Origin: Lamellibrachia columna
Taxonomy: Eukaryota; Annelida; Polychaeta; Sabellida; Siboglinidae
Length of the DNA: 64,000 nt
Assembly (NCBI GenBank): GCA_963662155.1
Contig: OY759268.1
Location: forward strand, 55,018,957 to 55,082,956
Direction of reading: 5' to 3'
Every line of letters begins with the position of its first letter. Within the stretch, counting starts at the first letter, position 1. A program made the position numbers and the translations under genes. Below are positions 48,690 through 60,913 of this stretch, piece by piece. The notes beneath the pieces were generated by a model that searched no databases, had not been told where the DNA came from, and saw only the letters and a program-made list of their open reading frames with translations.

Positions 48690-51600
48690 TAGTAGTAACA
48701 ATAGCACTAACAACTGTGACAGCCACTCAGCTAGACGTCCACAAATAGTTATCCTTGTTGTAGTAGAAAGAGTAGCACTATCAACTGTGACAGCCACTCA
48801 GCTAGACGTCCACAAATAGTTATCCATGTTGTAGTAGAAAGAGTAGCACTATCAACTGTGACAGCCACTCAGCTAGATGTAAACGAAGAGTTATCCTTGT
48901 TGTAGTAGTAACAGTAGCACTTTCAACTGTGACAGCCACTCAGCTAGACGTCCACAAAGAGTTATCCATGTTGTAGTAGAAAGAGTAGCACTATCAACTG
49001 TGACAGCCACTCAGCTAGATGTAAACGAAGAGTTATCCTTGTTGTAGTAGTAACAGTAGCACTTTCAACTGTGACAGCCACTCAGCTAGACGTCCACAAA
49101 TAGTTATCCATGTTGTAGTAGAAAGAGTAGCACTATCAACTGTGACAGCCACTCAGCTAGATGTAAACGAAGAGTTATCCTTGTTGTAGTAGTAACAGTA
49201 GCACTTTCAACTGTGACAGCCACTCAGCTAGACGTCCACAAAGAGTTATCCATGTTGTAGTAGAAAGAGTAGCACTATCAACTGTGACAGCCACTCAGCT
49301 AGATGTAAACGAAGAGTTATCCTTGTTGTAGTAGTAACAGTAGCACTTTCAACTGTGACAGCCACTCAGCTAGACGTCCACAAATAGTTATCCATGTTGT
49401 AGTAGAAAGAGTAGCACTATCAACTGTGACAGCCACTCAGCTAGATGTAAACGAAGAGTTATCCTTGTTGTAGTAGTAACAGTAGCACTTTCAACTGTGA
49501 CAGCCACTCAGCTAGACGTCCACAAAGAGTTATCCTTGTTGTAGTAGAAAGAGTAGCACTAACAACTGTGACAGCCACTCAGCTAGATGTAAACGAAGAG
49601 TTATCCTTGTTGTAGTAGTAACAATAGCACTAACAACTGTGACAGCCTCTCAGATAGGCGTCCAAATGAGTTATCCTTGTTGTAGTAGTAACAGTAGCAC
49701 TATCAACTGTGACAGCTACTCAGCTAGATGTCCACGAAGAGGTATCCTTGTTGTAGTTTTAACTGTAGCACTAACAACTGTGACAGCCACTCAGCTAGAC
49801 GTCCACAAAGAGTTATCCATGTTGTAGTAGAAAGAGTAGCACTAACAACTGTGACAGCCACTCAGCTAGATGTAAACGAAGAGTTATCCTTGTTGTAGTA
49901 GTAACAGTAGCACTTTCAACTGTGACAGCCACTCAACTAGACGTCCACGAAGAGTTATTCTTGTTGTAGTAGTAACAGTTGCACTATCAACTGTGACAGC
50001 CACTCATCTAGACGTCCACGAAGAGTTATCCTCGTTGCAGTAGAAACAGTAGCACTAACAACTGTGACAGCCATTCAGCTAGATGTAAACGAAGAGTTAT
50101 CCTTGTTGTAGTAGTAACAGTAGCACTAACAACTGTGACAGCCTCTCAGATAGGCGTCCAAATGAGTTATCCTTGTTGTAGTAGTAACAGTAGCACTATC
50201 AACTGTGACAGCCCCTCAGCTGGACGTGCGCAAAGAGTTATCCGTGTTGTAGTAGTAACATTAGCACTAGCAACTGTGACTGCCACTCAGCTAGATGTCC
50301 ACGAAGAGGTATCCTTGTTGTAGTAGTAACAGTAGCACTAACAACTGTGACAGCCACTCAGCTAGACGTCCACAAAGAGTTATCCTTGTTGTAGTTTTAA
50401 CTGTAGCACTAACAACTGTGACATCCACTCAGCTAGATATCCACGAAGAGTTATCCTTGTTGTTGTAGTAACAGTAGCACTAACAACTGTGACAGTCACT
50501 CAGCTAGACGTCCACTAAGAGTTATCCTTGTTGTAGTAGCAAAAGTAGCATTAACAACTGTGACAGCCACTCAGCAAGACGGGCACAAAGAGTTATCCTT
50601 GTTGTAGTAGTAGCATTAGCACTAACAGCTGTGGCAGCCTCTAAGCTAGACGTCCACATAGAGTTATCCTTGTTGTAATAGTAACAGTAGCACTATCAAC
50701 TGTGACAGCCCCTCAGCTAGACGTCCACAAAGAGTTGTCCATGTTGTAGTAGTAGCATTAGCCCTAGCAACTGTGACAGCCACTCAACTAGACGTGCACA
50801 AAGAGTTATCCTTGTTGTTGTGGTAACATTAGCACTAACAACTGTGACAGCCACTCAGCTAGACGTCCACAAAGAGTTATCCTTGTTGTAGCAGTAACAA
50901 TAGCACTATCAACTGGGACAGCCACTCAGCTAGACGTCCACGAAGAGTTATTCTTGTTGTAGTAGTAACAGTTGCACTATCAACTGTGACAGCCACTCAG
51001 CTAGACGTCCACGAAGAGTTATCCTCGTTGCAGTAGAAACAGTAGCACTAACAACTGTGACAGCCATTCAGCTAGATGTAAACGAAGAGTTATCCTTGTT
51101 GTAGTAGTAACAGTAGCACTAACAACTGTGACAGCCTCTCAGATAGGCGTCCAAATGAGTTATCCTTGTTGTAGTAGTAACAGTAGCACTATCAACTGTG
51201 ACAGCCCCTCAGCTGGACGTGCGCAAAGAGTTATCCGTGTTGTAGTAGTAACATTAGCACTAGCAACTGTGACTGCCACTCAGCTAGATGTCCACGAAGA
51301 GGTATCCTTGTTGTAGTAGTAACAGTAGCACTAACAACTGTGACAGCCACTCAGCTAGACGTCCACAAAGAGTTATCCTTGTTGTAGTTTTAACTGTAGC
51401 ACTAACAACTGTGACATCCACTCAGCTAGATATCCACGAAGAGTTATCCTTGTTGTTGTAGTAACAGTAGCACTAACAACTGTGACAGTCACTCAGCTAG
51501 ACGTCCATAAAGAGTTATCCTTGTTGTAGTAGCAAAAGTAGCATTAACAACTGTGACAGCCACTCAGCAAGACGGGCACAAAGAGTTATCCTTGTTGTAG

Positions 51601-52160
51601 TAGTAGCATTAGCACTAACAGCTGTGGCAGCCTCTAAGCTAGACGTCCACATAGAGTTATCCTTGTTGTAATAGTAACAGTAGCACTATCAACTGTGACA
51701 GCCCCTCAGCTAGACGTCCACAAAGAGTTGTCCATGTTGTAGTAGTAGCATTAGCCCTAGCAAATGTGACAGCCACTCAACTAGACGTGCACAAAGAGTT
51801 ATCCTTGTTGTTGTGGTAACATTAGCACTAACAACTGTGACAGCCACTCAGCTAGACGTCCACAAAGAGTTATCCTTGTTGTAGCAGTAACAATAGCACT
51901 ATCAACTGGGACAGCCACTCAGCTAGACGTGCACAAAGAGTTATCCTTGTTGTAGTAGTAACAGTAGCACTAACAACTGTGACAGCCACTTAGCTAGACG
52001 TCCCCTAAGAGTTATCCTTGTTGTAGTAGTAACAGTAGCACTAACAACTGTGACAGCCACTCTGCTAGACGTCCACAAAGAGTTATCCTTGTTGTAATAG
52101 TAACAGTAGCACTAACAACTGTGACAGACACTCAGCTAGAGGTCCATGAAGGGCAGCCTC
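48690..52160 (+). repeat. 71-bp exon-A-derived minisatellite, about 49 copies
   Basis: Unit of 71 bp: TTATCCTTGTTGTAGTAGTA, ACAGTAGCACTAACAACTGT, GACAGCCACTCAGCTAGACG, TCCACGAAGAG. There is higher-order structure: 142-bp dimers alternate at 48820-49540, and a 14-unit block of about 993 bp is duplicated almost perfectly (starting near 49930 and 50923). Each unit carries an acceptor-like TTGTAG...AACAG followed by the first half of exon A. Only the last unit continues into an exon 3' half and a GTATGG donor. The period is not a multiple of three, so no long frame crosses it. Confidence 0.96.
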
Positions 52161-52175
52161 AAGACGTTAGGACAG
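52107..52175 (+). CDS. Exon A'' (last unit of the 71-bp array plus unique 3' half), phase 1-1
   Basis: Candidate acceptor GTAATAGTAACAG at 52094-52106 and donor ACAG|GTATGG at 52176. It is 69 nt with a 2-nt entry, 22 codons and a 1-nt exit, so phase 1 at both ends like exon A. Peptide ALTTVTDTQLEVHEGQPQDV then RT. It aligns with exon A at both ends (AL.../DVHDLGQQLQDTKT). The polypyrimidine tract is weak, and any of roughly 48 upstream array units offers an equivalent acceptor, so the true 5' border is uncertain. No B-type or TM-type exon follows it before the LRR block. Confidence 0.45.
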
Positions 52176-52179
52176 GTAT

Positions 52180-52860
52180 GGTTCATGCACCAGCTTTACA
52201 ATTCAGACATATGTAATGTATAGATGGAGATCTCCTACAGCTGGTTGGCAAGGTTAATACATAAATGTGGTAAACCATAAGGAATCACATGGCACACAAA
52301 TGTGTGTATGCTAGTCAATGCATTAGTGCAACTGATTTAACTTACCTTTGGATAAGGTGTTGACTACCACCTGTTCTCTTTGAAGATCTTGCACTGTGTG
52401 ACGTATTCACTGACATACCATGCTCTTACAGTGGAAGGAACCATTGTGTAGATGGATGTCCCCAGAGCAGTCTACCATCCAATGACCTATGCATTTGTCA
52501 AAGGAAATATGTGGAAATGCCATTATATATTGTCTCTCATCACGATACTGTTAATCAAATGAGATTATAAAGGTGAAATATTATAGTATTTAATAATTTC
52601 CCTACACAAACCAAACCAACTTAACCAACATTATAAATATATATATATAAATTATATACCTTCTGTGATAAAATAAATGTATACCATCGGAGAATAGATA
52701 TCCATACATTGAGCCTATGTCATTCTAATTAGATAATATTAATTACGAATCATAATAAGCATGTTTGCTTGCTCTAACCTCATAGTCATGGTAGAACATA
52801 TACTTGTGACATTACTTAGTATGGGAGTTAAACATTTTGTATCGAATTTATTTCAGACTA
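52180..52860. other. Intron sequence, nothing recognised
   Basis: The first 120 bp after the donor resemble the intron after exon A (CAGCTGGT words). The rest is AT-rich. An acceptor-like TTTATTTCAG at 52847-52856 leads into a frame that closes within about 50 bp. Confidence 0.4.
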
Positions 52861-52889
52861 AATCAATATGACCAATGTTTACGGCTGCC

Positions 52890-53350
52890 TCAACGAGGGC
52901 GTATGTAACGTTTCAGGAAGGAGGGAGTTCCTCCCGCCGTGCCATTTCGCTCTTCATCTGTCTTTTCATCAGTTGAAGTGGTGCAAAAAGATAAGGAACC
53001 AGATACAGCCCTTTGAGTGTACGCCACTTCCTCAGCATCAACCTTCTGACGCCTATTCTGCCTTATGTCAGCCCACTCTTTCACCCGCATCTCCTTGGTA
53101 GACAAGACCTTCCCATTGAGCCCATGACGCCAAGACGGATTTTTCCCTTTGATCAAGGGTTAGACTCTCCTTGGGGATCTTGTTCAGCTTGAAGGCCTCC
53201 ATATGAGCGATGTGGAAGAGGTCCTCCAACTTGACAACGAACTCCGCCTCCTTCCTCATGTGACCCTCTATCGTCCTGTCCTTGTGCTTCTTCCGCCCCT
53301 TCCACTACTCGAACAACTTATACTTTTCAATGGAGTACTATACATTACTT
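52890..53350 (-). pseudogene. Broken fragment of a transposon-associated protein
   Basis: On the minus strand, from about 53350 down, a Lys-rich stretch is followed by GHMRKEAEFVVKLEDLFHIA, HMEAFKLNKI and LTLDQREKS. A frameshift near 53150 moves the continuation to another frame (KGKNPSWRHGLNGK, WADIRQNRRQKVDAEE). The pattern 'KxExFxxKLxDLFDIAHxxAL...QRE' resembles a family of uncharacterised proteins repeatedly found near transposable elements in animal genomes; this is recall, not a search. It is antisense to the presumed plus-strand gene, in its intron. Confidence 0.4.
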
Positions 53351-53357
53351 GGAAGTG

Positions 53358-53383
53358 TGCGTGCGTGCGTGCGTGCGTGCGTG
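53358..53383. repeat. (GTGC)n microsatellite
   Basis: Six TGCG/GTGC units. Confidence 0.85.
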
Positions 53384-53403
53384 TGTTTCATGAACAATTC
53401 TGA

Positions 53404-53404
<1 letters not shown>

Positions 53405-53464
<60 letters not shown>
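53405..53464. repeat. (TA)n microsatellite
   Basis: About 30 TA units. The following 53470-54030 is AT-rich with no gene recognised. Confidence 0.93.
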
Positions 53465-53467
<3 letters not shown>

Positions 53468-54030
53468 TGACATCAACAAATAGTATATTATTATTCCTTC
53501 TGTATACTTGAATGAGTCTTATCCACAAAACACGATATATTCGTGTCAATAGCTGTGATAATTATTGCCTTATGATTCAATTGTCTACAGCTATGTAACA
53601 GTTAATGTAGCCTTTTCGTGTTCCCAAATTAAATATTTATTTTAGTGTTAGCATAAATTATATAAAAAACACTATATAATATACAATGGTGATATTATTA
53701 TTCCAGCAAATTGCATCATACCCATGGATTGCTTTAAAAACTACTGTATGCTTCAATTATGTGTGTCGAAATAAAAAAAATTAATACCAACTAAAATTCC
53801 ATGTTATATTTGTCATATTTCACAATTAGCAATACGCAATATGTAAATCAATTATTCACAATGCATATATAAAATGTGGAATTATTTTTGCAATTTATGT
53901 GTAAAAATACTTTGTGTCGCCTTTATGGAAAATCGAATGTGTATGTGCTCAAACGCATGTTGTTTAATAAGACGGCGTGGTAATTAAAATATTGTGCTTG
54001 ATCGCACATTCGATTCTGACTACATGAAAC

Positions 54031-54257
54031 ATGTTGTCATCAAATGTGTCATTGGTTGAAGGAAAATGTGTGAAGGCAGTGGCCAATGTGCTGGAGGATG
54101 ACCCATTGAAATGTATCATTAACCTGTACGAAATGAAAAAGTCAGACCTTGTGGCCAAAGTCTCGTCTAAATGCAAGTTCCTGAAGTTGTCCTCGACAGA
54201 AATGAAAGCACTCTCCTGGGTGCTGAAACACGACACGTGTCCGATTACAGACCTCGA
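54031..54257 (+). CDS. First visible exon of the RI/NLR-type LRR gene
   Basis: The frame is open from ATG at 54031 (a TGA at 54025 closes it upstream) to the donor CTCGA|GTAAGTTG and leaves in phase 2. Seventy-five codons: a basic helical region (LKCIINLYEMKKSDLVAKV), then LSSTEMKALSWVLKHDTCPI and TDL, which is the usual lead-in to ribonuclease-inhibitor-type LRRs of NLR proteins ('xALxxVLxHxxCPIxxLxL'). Spliced to 55106 it reads TDLDLQACLLDADLAKEL, completing a canonical LRR start. Start alternatives: ATG 54031, or an internal phase-1 acceptor TTGAAG at 54055-54060, which would join in frame to phase-1 exons such as A'' or TM'. That acceptor has a poor pyrimidine tract. No NACHT domain is seen in this window. 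Confidence 0.75.
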
Positions 54258-54315
54258 GTAAGTTGCGTTGTTTCTTTCTCAGACATAATCTTATTTAGGT
54301 GTCATTGAATAATAA

Positions 54316-54317
<2 letters not shown>

Positions 54318-54408
<91 letters not shown>
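54318..54408. repeat. (TA)n microsatellite
   Basis: About 45 TA units in the first LRR-gene intron. Confidence 0.95.
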
Positions 54409-54411
<3 letters not shown>

Positions 54412-54424
54412 CAAACTTATGGCA

Positions 54425-54547
54425 TCGTTTGGTCCACTCGTCAGTGGACTGGTACATTGATCCACTCCTCAGTCGTGGACTGGTAAATTGGTCCACTCGT
54501 CAGTGGACTGGTACATTGGTCCACTCGTCAGTGGACTGGTACATTGG
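54425..54547. repeat. About 29-bp palindromic minisatellite, 4 copies
   Basis: GGTCCACTCGTCAGTGGACT then GGTACATT. Each unit contains the inverted pair TCCACT...AGTGGA, able to form a short hairpin. One unit reads TCCACTCCTCAGTCGTGGA. The rest of the intron to 55100 holds nothing I recognise. Confidence 0.85.
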
Positions 54548-55105
54548 ACAGCAACAGCAAATCAAATATGATAACATTTGGTGCATCCATCGATCGCTAG
54601 AGCATTGACCTGCATCAGTTAACAATGGAGAACAGTGCTCGGTGCATCCATTGATGGATTAGTACATTCATAAGCTCCACAGTCTGTATATGACAGCTTT
54701 CGATACACTGGTACACTGATCGACACCACTGTCTCAAATATGCAAGCATTCGTTAGATTAATCGAGAAACAACTATATTTAACTGCACCAATGGACCATT
54801 CAACATTGCCTTATTTCATTTCATTTAGCAAAAGTATATACCAAGCTGTCGTAAGTTTGTTATTGGCGTACCTATAACTTATTTTAGTTGAACGAAATGA
54901 ACAGATCGAATGTTACAGTTCTTTACATTTCACAACACTTTGAAACAGTGAACTCTTTGTGGCGAACTACTTGTCTGTACATCTTCAGGAAATAAAATAC
55001 ACTTAATAACTAAATGGTTATATGCATTAGTGCAATACTATTTTGTTACGTTTCAAATCTGAATGAGATTCCAGCCTGTTAACATTATTGATATTGTATC
55101 TTCAG

Positions 55106-55189
55106 TTTGCAGGCGTGCCTTCTAGACGCTGATCTCGCCAAAGAACTGAATGCTGGGTTGGCTCAAAACGTGTCCATCCAGAAGTTGAA
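55106..55189 (+). CDS. LRR exon 1 (84 nt, phase 2-2)
   Basis: Acceptor TTGTATCTTCAG and donor TTGAA|GTAAGAG. Exactly 84 nt, encoding one 28-residue RI-type repeat: LQACLLDADLAKELNAGLAQ then NVSIQKL. It matches the pattern LxxCxLxxxxxxxLxxxLxxxxxLxxL, with the last Asn codon split across the intron. Single-repeat 84-nt phase-2 exons are the known arrangement of LRRs in NLR genes. Confidence 0.88.
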
Positions 55190-55294
55190 GTAAGAGTGTT
55201 CATGTAATTTTTAACATCTTAGCAATACTTATATACCACCACGTCTACAATTTCCAGAAGTGAAATTATTTGCAATAATAAATAAAGTATAATT

Positions 55295-55675
55295 TGTTAT
55301 AGAAAATATGATGTATGGAATTCCTTGTAAAACATAAAATAATAAATAAATCTCAACATGGGTTCCTAAAAGCAAGGTCATGTCGAACCAATGTCTTATG
55401 TTTTTTTGAAGAAATTACAAAGTGGGTAGATGACGGGTCACCAGTGGATGTTGTCTACTTAGGTTTCCAGAAAGCTTTCGATAAAGTGCCACATCAAAGA
55501 TTGTTACTTAAGCTAAAAGCCCATGACATAGGTAATGTTGTAGTCAACTGGAAAGAAGAGTAGCTTACATACAGAAGACAGAGAGCAATAGTAGATGGTG
55601 AGATTTCAAATTGGAAATCTGTTCTGAGTGGGGTACCACAGGGATCAGTATTATGCCCTATGCTGTTTTTAATAA

Positions 55676-55730
<55 letters not shown>

Positions 55731-56668
55731 ATTTGGAAGATGACATATCTAGCAAAGTACTCAAATTTGCAGATGACAAAACAGTATTCAGAAAGGTTAC
55801 TAATGTTACAGATAAACAAAATGTACAGGATGATCTAGATAAATGAGTTAAATGTTAAGAAAAATGGCAAATGTTATTCAATTTTGGGAAGTATAAATGC
55901 ATACACATAGGACATGGAAACGTGGACGAAGAATATAAAATGGGGGATGCTGTACTAGGTAGAACCACACAAGAAAAGGACTTAGGAGTAACATTTAGTG
56001 CTGACATGAAAATCTCAGAGCAAAGTCGAATTGTTGCTTCGAAAGGAAATAAAATTCAAGGGCTAATTAGGAGAACTATCACGTATAAGGATAAACAGCT
56101 AATTGTACAAATTTACAACGCAATAGTTATAACACATTTGAAACATTGTACACAAGCATGGAGGCCGTATCGTAAGAAGGACATATTCAAGCTAGAAAGA
56201 CTACAACGAAGAGCAACTAAAATTATTCCAGAATTGAGAGACCTTAGTTATGAGAGCCGCTTATTACAATGTGGTTTGACAACACTAGAGACCAGGAGAC
56301 TAAGATGAGGCCAAATATAAGTGTTTAAAATGGTGAACGGTTATGAGGAAGTTGATAGGAATATGTTTTTCGAACTTAAAGAAGGCCGTAAAACCATAGG
56401 ACACGAAGCAGCATTAGTTAAGGAACAGTGTAGGTTGGAGATGAGAAAATACTCTTTCTCACAGAGGGAGATAAATGAATGGAACAAACTGCAAAATTAT
56501 TGTGTTAATTCTAGTAGTGTGAATATGTTTAAAAATATAATTGACAGATAGCTGATAAGGGCGGACTACACATAAATGAAAAACTGGACTCTCGATAAGC
56601 CAATGGCTTCCTTGTCCACTTGCCATCTGGAACTTGTTGTTTTGGATGGCAATTTTGTAAAATTTTCA
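55295..56668 (+). mobile_element. LINE family B, older 5'-truncated copy with stops
   Basis: Homologous to 31607-33090 over its 3' portion. Blocks: KSQHGFLKARSCRTN, VDVVYLGFQKAFDKVPHQRL (the catalytic Asp of the first block is Gly here), GVPQGSVLCPMLF at about 55630, KFADDKTVF near 55766, LGVTFSADMKISEQ, RLQRRATKIIPELRDLSYES and WNKLQNYCVNSSSVNMFKN. In-frame stops occur at about 55561, 55840 and 56307, and a (TA)n tract interrupts the frame after the GVPQG block. The 3' UTR shares CTCTCGATAAGCCAATGGCT and TTGTCCACTTGCCATCTGG with the young copy. It lies in the intron between LRR exons 1 and 2. Confidence 0.9.
55676..55727. repeat. (TA)n microsatellite within LINE B copy 2
   Basis: About 24 TA units expanded from an AATAAATATATA seed in the RT region. 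The young copy has only ATATATATC at this place. Confidence 0.93.
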
Positions 56669-57021
56669 CTCAAAGGAGTGATTATAGCTGTTTTGTGGTC
56701 GGTCATTAAGATACATCTTTAAATGAATGTCAGCGAGGGTGATGACTCAAAGAACGCATAGTTGTGGAAAAGTAATTAAGGTTATCCCCACTAAGAAACA
56801 TGTGGCCGAAATAATTATTTTAGGCTAGTGGCATGAAACCATTAGCTACATAAGAGCTTAGCAAAACAGCCACAACATTTAACTAATCCCCAAGCGTTTA
56901 TTTTTCCAAAGTTACGTGTGTAAAGCAGCTCATAATTCCGGTTTAAATAAACGTTAAGAATATTACGCTGAATTAACCTGATTCCGTCGTCAACACAGTA
57001 ATTTCGAGTAGACGCCGAGAC

Positions 57022-57432
57022 TTGTACCTCCCCCCTCCCCCCGAACAAAATTGGGATTCTTGCAATCCACGTCCATTTCGTCATCAGGTTCCTAATACTA
57101 CTCGCAGACGACTTGCTGTCCACACTGACAGCAACGACAGACCGATGAACTTTGACACTGGCCCTGATCAAATATGGGACGGTCCCTTTGTGCGGCCTGG
57201 TCAAGTCACACTTAAGCGACGTAAGCGTGCACGTGGCGTATCATCCAGCAACGGATATGCCCCACCCCGCGAAGACAGACAGCCAAACCCCAGGCTTACC
57301 AGACCCGCGACGGACAGATCGCTCCGCCCCAGGACACGGGTTGTAACTGCTCACGAAGCAGCGGACAGATACGGCACTGACAGTGACTCATTAACAAAGA
57401 CGAAGTATTTCAAAAAAACCGACGGAACTTAG
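57022..57432 (+). CDS. Hypothetical 136-codon ORF in LRR-gene intron
   Basis: Not recognised. The frame starts at a non-ATG codon (TTG), the first in-frame ATG being at 57145, and ends at TAG. Composition is protein-like, unlike the repeat-driven frames: Arg/Pro/Thr/Asp-rich, with LKRRKRARG (a nuclear-localisation-like basic run), several Asp-Arg-Pro motifs and a KTKYFKKTDGT tail. The local GC content is clearly higher than the flanking AT-rich intron, so it may be an inserted fragment of a transposon or of a retrocopied gene. No splice sites or poly(A) support it. Confidence 0.25.
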   Translation: MYLPPPPEQNWDSCNPRPFRHQVPNTTRRRLAVHTDSNDRPMNFDTGPDQIWDGPFVRPGQVTLKRRKRARGVSSSNGYAPPREDRQPNPRLTRPATDRSLRPRTRVVTAHEAADRYGTDSDSLTKTKYFKKTDGT

Positions 57433-57567
57433 CGCCGACTGAGACAGAAATAAAGCGACAGAAATGCGCAGCTATAGCGCTCTGTGTGTATTTCACACGC
57501 TGATGACAACTGCAAAGTCGACAGAATACGTCCATATGGACGTACGTTTTTATGAAACGTATTATCT

Positions 57568-57748
57568 GCAAATAGTCGTACTAATATAATTAAATGTACC
57601 TACAAATACATCGTATAATATTTATTTTATAAATTGTATGTGACAATATTATGTCTACATCAATAAAACTACTTAAAAAATGCAATCCAAATTATTATTA
57701 TTTAATTAATTAAAATGCATATTTCTTGATTAATAAGTAATAAAACAC
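57568..57748. repeat. About 180-bp direct repeat, copy 1 (partner 60342-60525)
   Basis: Shares GTACTAATATAATTAAATGT, ACCTACAAATACATCGTA, AAATTGTATGTGACAATATT and TTTCTTGATTAATAAGTAAT with the partner at high identity. Each copy lies in the intron upstream of an LRR exon (exons 2 and 3). The stretch 57749-58494 holds nothing else I recognise. Confidence 0.9.
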
Positions 57749-58494
57749 TGCAGTAAGTATGCTATGTCTAGAGTTAGACTATGGATGACAGCTGTCGTCC
57801 AGTCACATAAATTGTTGAATGTCGCTTGTATTTACACAGACTACCCTTTTAACACAATTATATTGATACGGACGAAGATCACGTTTTAATAAGTAAAATA
57901 TGCTTATCATATTGGAATATTTTACTAATTTAGATTTGTTTTGCATTTGGCAAATGATGTTTCAACCGGATAATCGCAATTTTTTTATATATGCGGCTAG
58001 GCTTTAAAACACTTATTTAATATGTTTAATATTTCAAATCAAAATACTTAGGTATGGGGGTTACATAGTCGTAGATGAACCTAGGGCTAGGCGTAGGGTT
58101 GGGTACTTGGGTGGCAACTGTTGTAAACAGCGACCCTGCCCGCGACCCGTCTACAACACTGACATTGTGCAGCAATGTCATCGGGACCGTTTTTATATTA
58201 TGGTCACGATAACATTAATTATGAACAAGTGAACTGCGAGTGAAGTTGAAGTTGCGCCCGACCTAAATAACATAATCCAAACACAAGTCCTGGATCCGTC
58301 GTCGACACAACAATTACAAAACTTGGCGCTAATTTATTGCGACTACAAAGTCTTCCAAATGACATCCTGCAAAACTCTAAATGTGACAATAGTTGACTAA
58401 AAATATGTGTTTATTTCACCTAAGAATTGGGAATAAATTTTGATGTCATCTGTCATTAATTAAACTGTTAAATATTCACTGTTTCGTGTTACAG

Positions 58495-58578
58495 TTTAGA
58501 AGGCTGTGACATCCCGGCCGAGGAAATGGTGGCGTTGGCTACAGGAATAGAGACAATGACGGCCCTGACAGTTCTCGA
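58495..58578 (+). CDS. LRR exon 2 (84 nt, phase 2-2)
   Basis: Acceptor TTTCGTGTTACAG and donor CTCGA|GTAGGTG. It encodes LEGCDIPAEEMVALATGIET then MTALTVL, with the split Asn/Asp codons at both ends. A standard 28-residue RI-type repeat. In frame with exons 1 and 3. Confidence 0.88.
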
Positions 58579-58610
58579 GTAGGTGAACATGTGTACAAAT
58601 GTATAGATAC

Positions 58611-60318
<1,708 letters not shown>

Positions 60319-60341
60319 ATAGATACATTGTATGTGTACAA

Positions 60342-60525
60342 AAACAGTTGTACTAATATAATTAAATGTACCTACAAATACATCGTACAATATTTATTTT
60401 AGAAATTGTATGTGACAATATTCTGTCTACGTCAATATAACTATTTACAAAATGCAATCCAAATTAGTATTACTTTAATTACTTAAAATGCATATTTCTT
60501 GATTAATAAGTAATAACACACCAGT
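60342..60525. repeat. About 180-bp direct repeat, copy 2
   Basis: See the copy at 57568-57748. It begins 16 bp after the hAT target duplication. Before hAT insertion the two repeats lay on either side of LRR exon 2, about 1.06 kb apart. Confidence 0.9.
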
Positions 60526-60633
60526 AATTATTATTTACTATTCACGTGTTATGTTCATTAAAATTCACTCTTTGTCTAGATATTGTTTTAAACTGATACG
60601 TGAATTAATAAAACATTATTTCAGGGGTTCAAC

Positions 60634-60706
60634 ATTTCTCGTCACACAAACTCGACTTTTCAAAACAAACTGTCTTTTTTGCTGTCCACAAAATGTACTT
60701 TGTGTC
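60634..60706. repeat. Short inverted repeat (foldback)
   Basis: TTTCTCGTCACACAAAC near the left and TTTGTGTCGAGAAAC near the right are almost perfect reverse complements around a loop of about 40 bp. Possibly a small foldback element. Confidence 0.5.
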
Positions 60707-60829
60707 GAGAAACATTTGTGTTTATAGAGTCTAGTTGACTGAAAGTTGTTTGTTTGTAGATTATTAGTTTTACTTCGGTCAGAGAAATGTGTTAATTACT
60801 GCGTCACGGAGATAATTTTTTCTTTACAG

Positions 60830-60913
60830 TCTCAGCTGGAACGATGTGTCACCGGCGGCGGCCAAGAGACTCGCCGAGAGTCTGGAGAGTCTGACGAGAC
60901 TCGAGACACTCGA
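60830..60913 (+). CDS. LRR exon 3 (84 nt, phase 2-2)
   Basis: Acceptor TTTTTTCTTTACAG (strong) and donor CTCGA|GTAAGAT. It encodes LSWNDVSPAAAKRLAESLES then LTRLETL, the most canonical RI-type repeat here (LSWNxVxxxxAxxLAxxLxxLxxLxxL). Confidence 0.92.
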
